From the NCBI GenBank assembly GCA_045599585.1, contig JAZRWH010000187.1, positions 14,128-78,127 of the forward strand: 64,000 nt of DNA. Reading direction: 5' to 3'. Under the pieces are notes generated by a model. The model did not search any database. It saw only the letters and a program-made list of their open reading frames with translations, and was not told where the DNA came from. Source of the DNA: RGIG464 sp045599585 (GTDB lineage Bacteria > Myxococcota_A > Bradymonadia > UBA4248). A program made the translations under genes and the position numbers. This document shows positions 63,403-64,000 of this stretch, piece after piece. Numbering within the stretch: position 1 is the first letter of the stretch; each line of letters starts with the position of its first letter.

Positions 63403-63575
63403 ATAGTTTCGCTTCGCCTATTCACCTGCGGCGAATACGGCTTCGCAGTCCGATGCTATTTCGCTTCGCGAAATACACTCGGCCTTAGGGATAGTTTTCG
63501 CTTCGCCTATTCACCTGCGGCGAATACGGCTTCGCAGTCCGATGCTATTTCGCTTCGCGAAATACGCTCGGCCTT
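63403..63575 (+). repeat. Tandem pair of bulged-hairpin repeat units, about 85 bases each
   Basis: Copy 1 (63403-63486) and copy 2 (63491-63575) are almost identical. Each holds CC-TATTC ... GAATA-[C]-GG and GC-TATTTCGC / GCGAAATA-[C]-GC (the last pair is broken in copy 1), the same single-C bulge as the other elements. The stretch 63359-63853 has no supported gene; 63576-63853 shows nothing recognisable. Confidence 0.8.
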
Positions 63576-63853
63576 TGTTGGGGGGCATCTTTTTCAAAAT
63601 AAGAGACGCTTACCTGATATAAAGATCATTCAACCTGCGAATAGACAGTGATTTGGCATTACGACTTCTTGTTAAAAGGCGTCGTATCCGTTAAAAAGCA
63701 AAATAGCGGCAGATCGTTCTTTAGGGATGGAAGCATGGCGTTTGCCGGCATGAATAAAGTTCGTTTGGCTTGATTACGTGTGATGCGCAAGAATTCTGAT
63801 TATGGCTGAATTTGTTGCGTATTGGCATGACACTTTCGCATTAGGTAAAATCT

Positions 63854-64000
63854 ATGGACAAGAAATTAGCGTTTTGTTTGTGTTTGGCAGCATCATTGGC
63901 TTGTAGTTGTTCTGATGACAATGTTGGTTCGTCTTCTGGTGATAAATCGACGTGTGCCTCTGATTGTGTCAAATGTGAAGATGGCATTTGCAAAGACGAT
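63854..64000 (+). CDS. Cysteine-rich lipoprotein (partial, 3' end outside window)
   Basis: 49 codons before the right edge. MDKKLAFCLCLAASLACSC is a lipoprotein signal peptide with lipobox SLAC or ACSC, followed by SDDNVGSSSGDK. Cysteines then begin a unit like those of the other cysteine-rich lipoproteins (CASDCVKCEDGICKDD). AGGT lies about 8 bases before the ATG. It is the same protein class as the genes at 18.6, 29.8, 30.7, 54.5 and 56.4 kb. Confidence 0.65.
   Translation, partial: MDKKLAFCLCLAASLACSCSDDNVGSSSGDKSTCASDCVKCEDGICKDD

Noticed and set aside
63403..63575. Tandem repeat as a possible CRISPR
   Set aside because: Only two units with no unique spacers between them, and they contain the bulged hairpins of the dispersed family.
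63397..63651. Plus-strand 84-codon frame
   Set aside because: It lies on the tandem hairpin repeat; the protein is itself a repeat of that DNA and has no start signal.

Overview
The window looks like a chromosomal segment of a Gram-negative, myxococcal (deltaproteobacterial-type) bacterium with moderate GC. The basis is a protein ending in a MYXO-CTERM-like sorting tail, at least ten predicted lipoproteins with good lipoboxes (many of them cysteine-rich), a Ser/Thr kinase fused to an ATPase and TPR repeats, outer-membrane beta-barrel proteins, and a GHMP kinase of the mevalonate-pathway type. The lineage is inferred. No rRNA or standard phylogenetic marker is present apart from tmRNA.

Left part (1-9 kb, all minus strand): a SpoIID/LytB-domain protein running off the left edge, a GspH/FimT-type pseudopilin with its own promoter and terminator, a class-A beta-lactamase-like serine hydrolase translationally overlapping a membrane TPR protein, and a 1405-residue TPR protein. 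An IS3-type insertion sequence with two ORFs and an A-run frameshift site follows (9.5-11.2 kb). Then come a guanine deaminase and a TetR regulator, tmRNA (ssrA, tag ANDNVELALAA), coaBC, a small lipoprotein, an RNB-family exoribonuclease and a cysteine-rich lipoprotein. From 19 to 25.5 kb there is an unrecognised P-loop protein, a TPR/PEGA-like membrane protein, the radical SAM enzyme AmrS and a large SpoIID-like/golvesin-like lipoprotein. An eight-gene tRNA cluster (2 His, 1 Arg, 4 identical Lys, 1 Leu) lies at 25.7-26.4 kb.

Middle part (26-48.5 kb): a metalloprotease/beta-propeller/beta-barrel protein, two paralogous cysteine-rich lipoproteins, the kinase-ATPase-TPR regulator, RNase G, and a striking membrane protein joining a zinc ribbon, acidic YEEIQ repeats, one membrane span and a Fam20/HipA-like kinase domain. 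Then come a lipoprotein/beta-barrel pair, further envelope proteins, a GHMP kinase, and ExbB/ExbD.

Right part (48.5-64 kb): two nearly identical AAA-ATPase/PD-(D/E)XK proteins flanking a DUF1349 protein in an AT-rich stretch, serine acetyltransferase, two paralogous cysteine-rich lipoproteins, a DUF790 nuclease without its usual XPB helicase, a TPR lipoprotein, a FliO-like membrane protein, a Wzx-type flippase and the start of another cysteine-rich lipoprotein.

Scattered between the genes is a family of structured palindromic repeats, at least eleven loci. Nearly every hairpin shares a single unpaired C (G on the other strand) beside a TAT/ATA pair. Most copies also carry a second hairpin, GGGGGA-N4-TCCCCC. 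This is the most unusual feature of the window and resembles REP/RAYT-type or MITE-like elements, though no mobilising enzyme for it is visible here.
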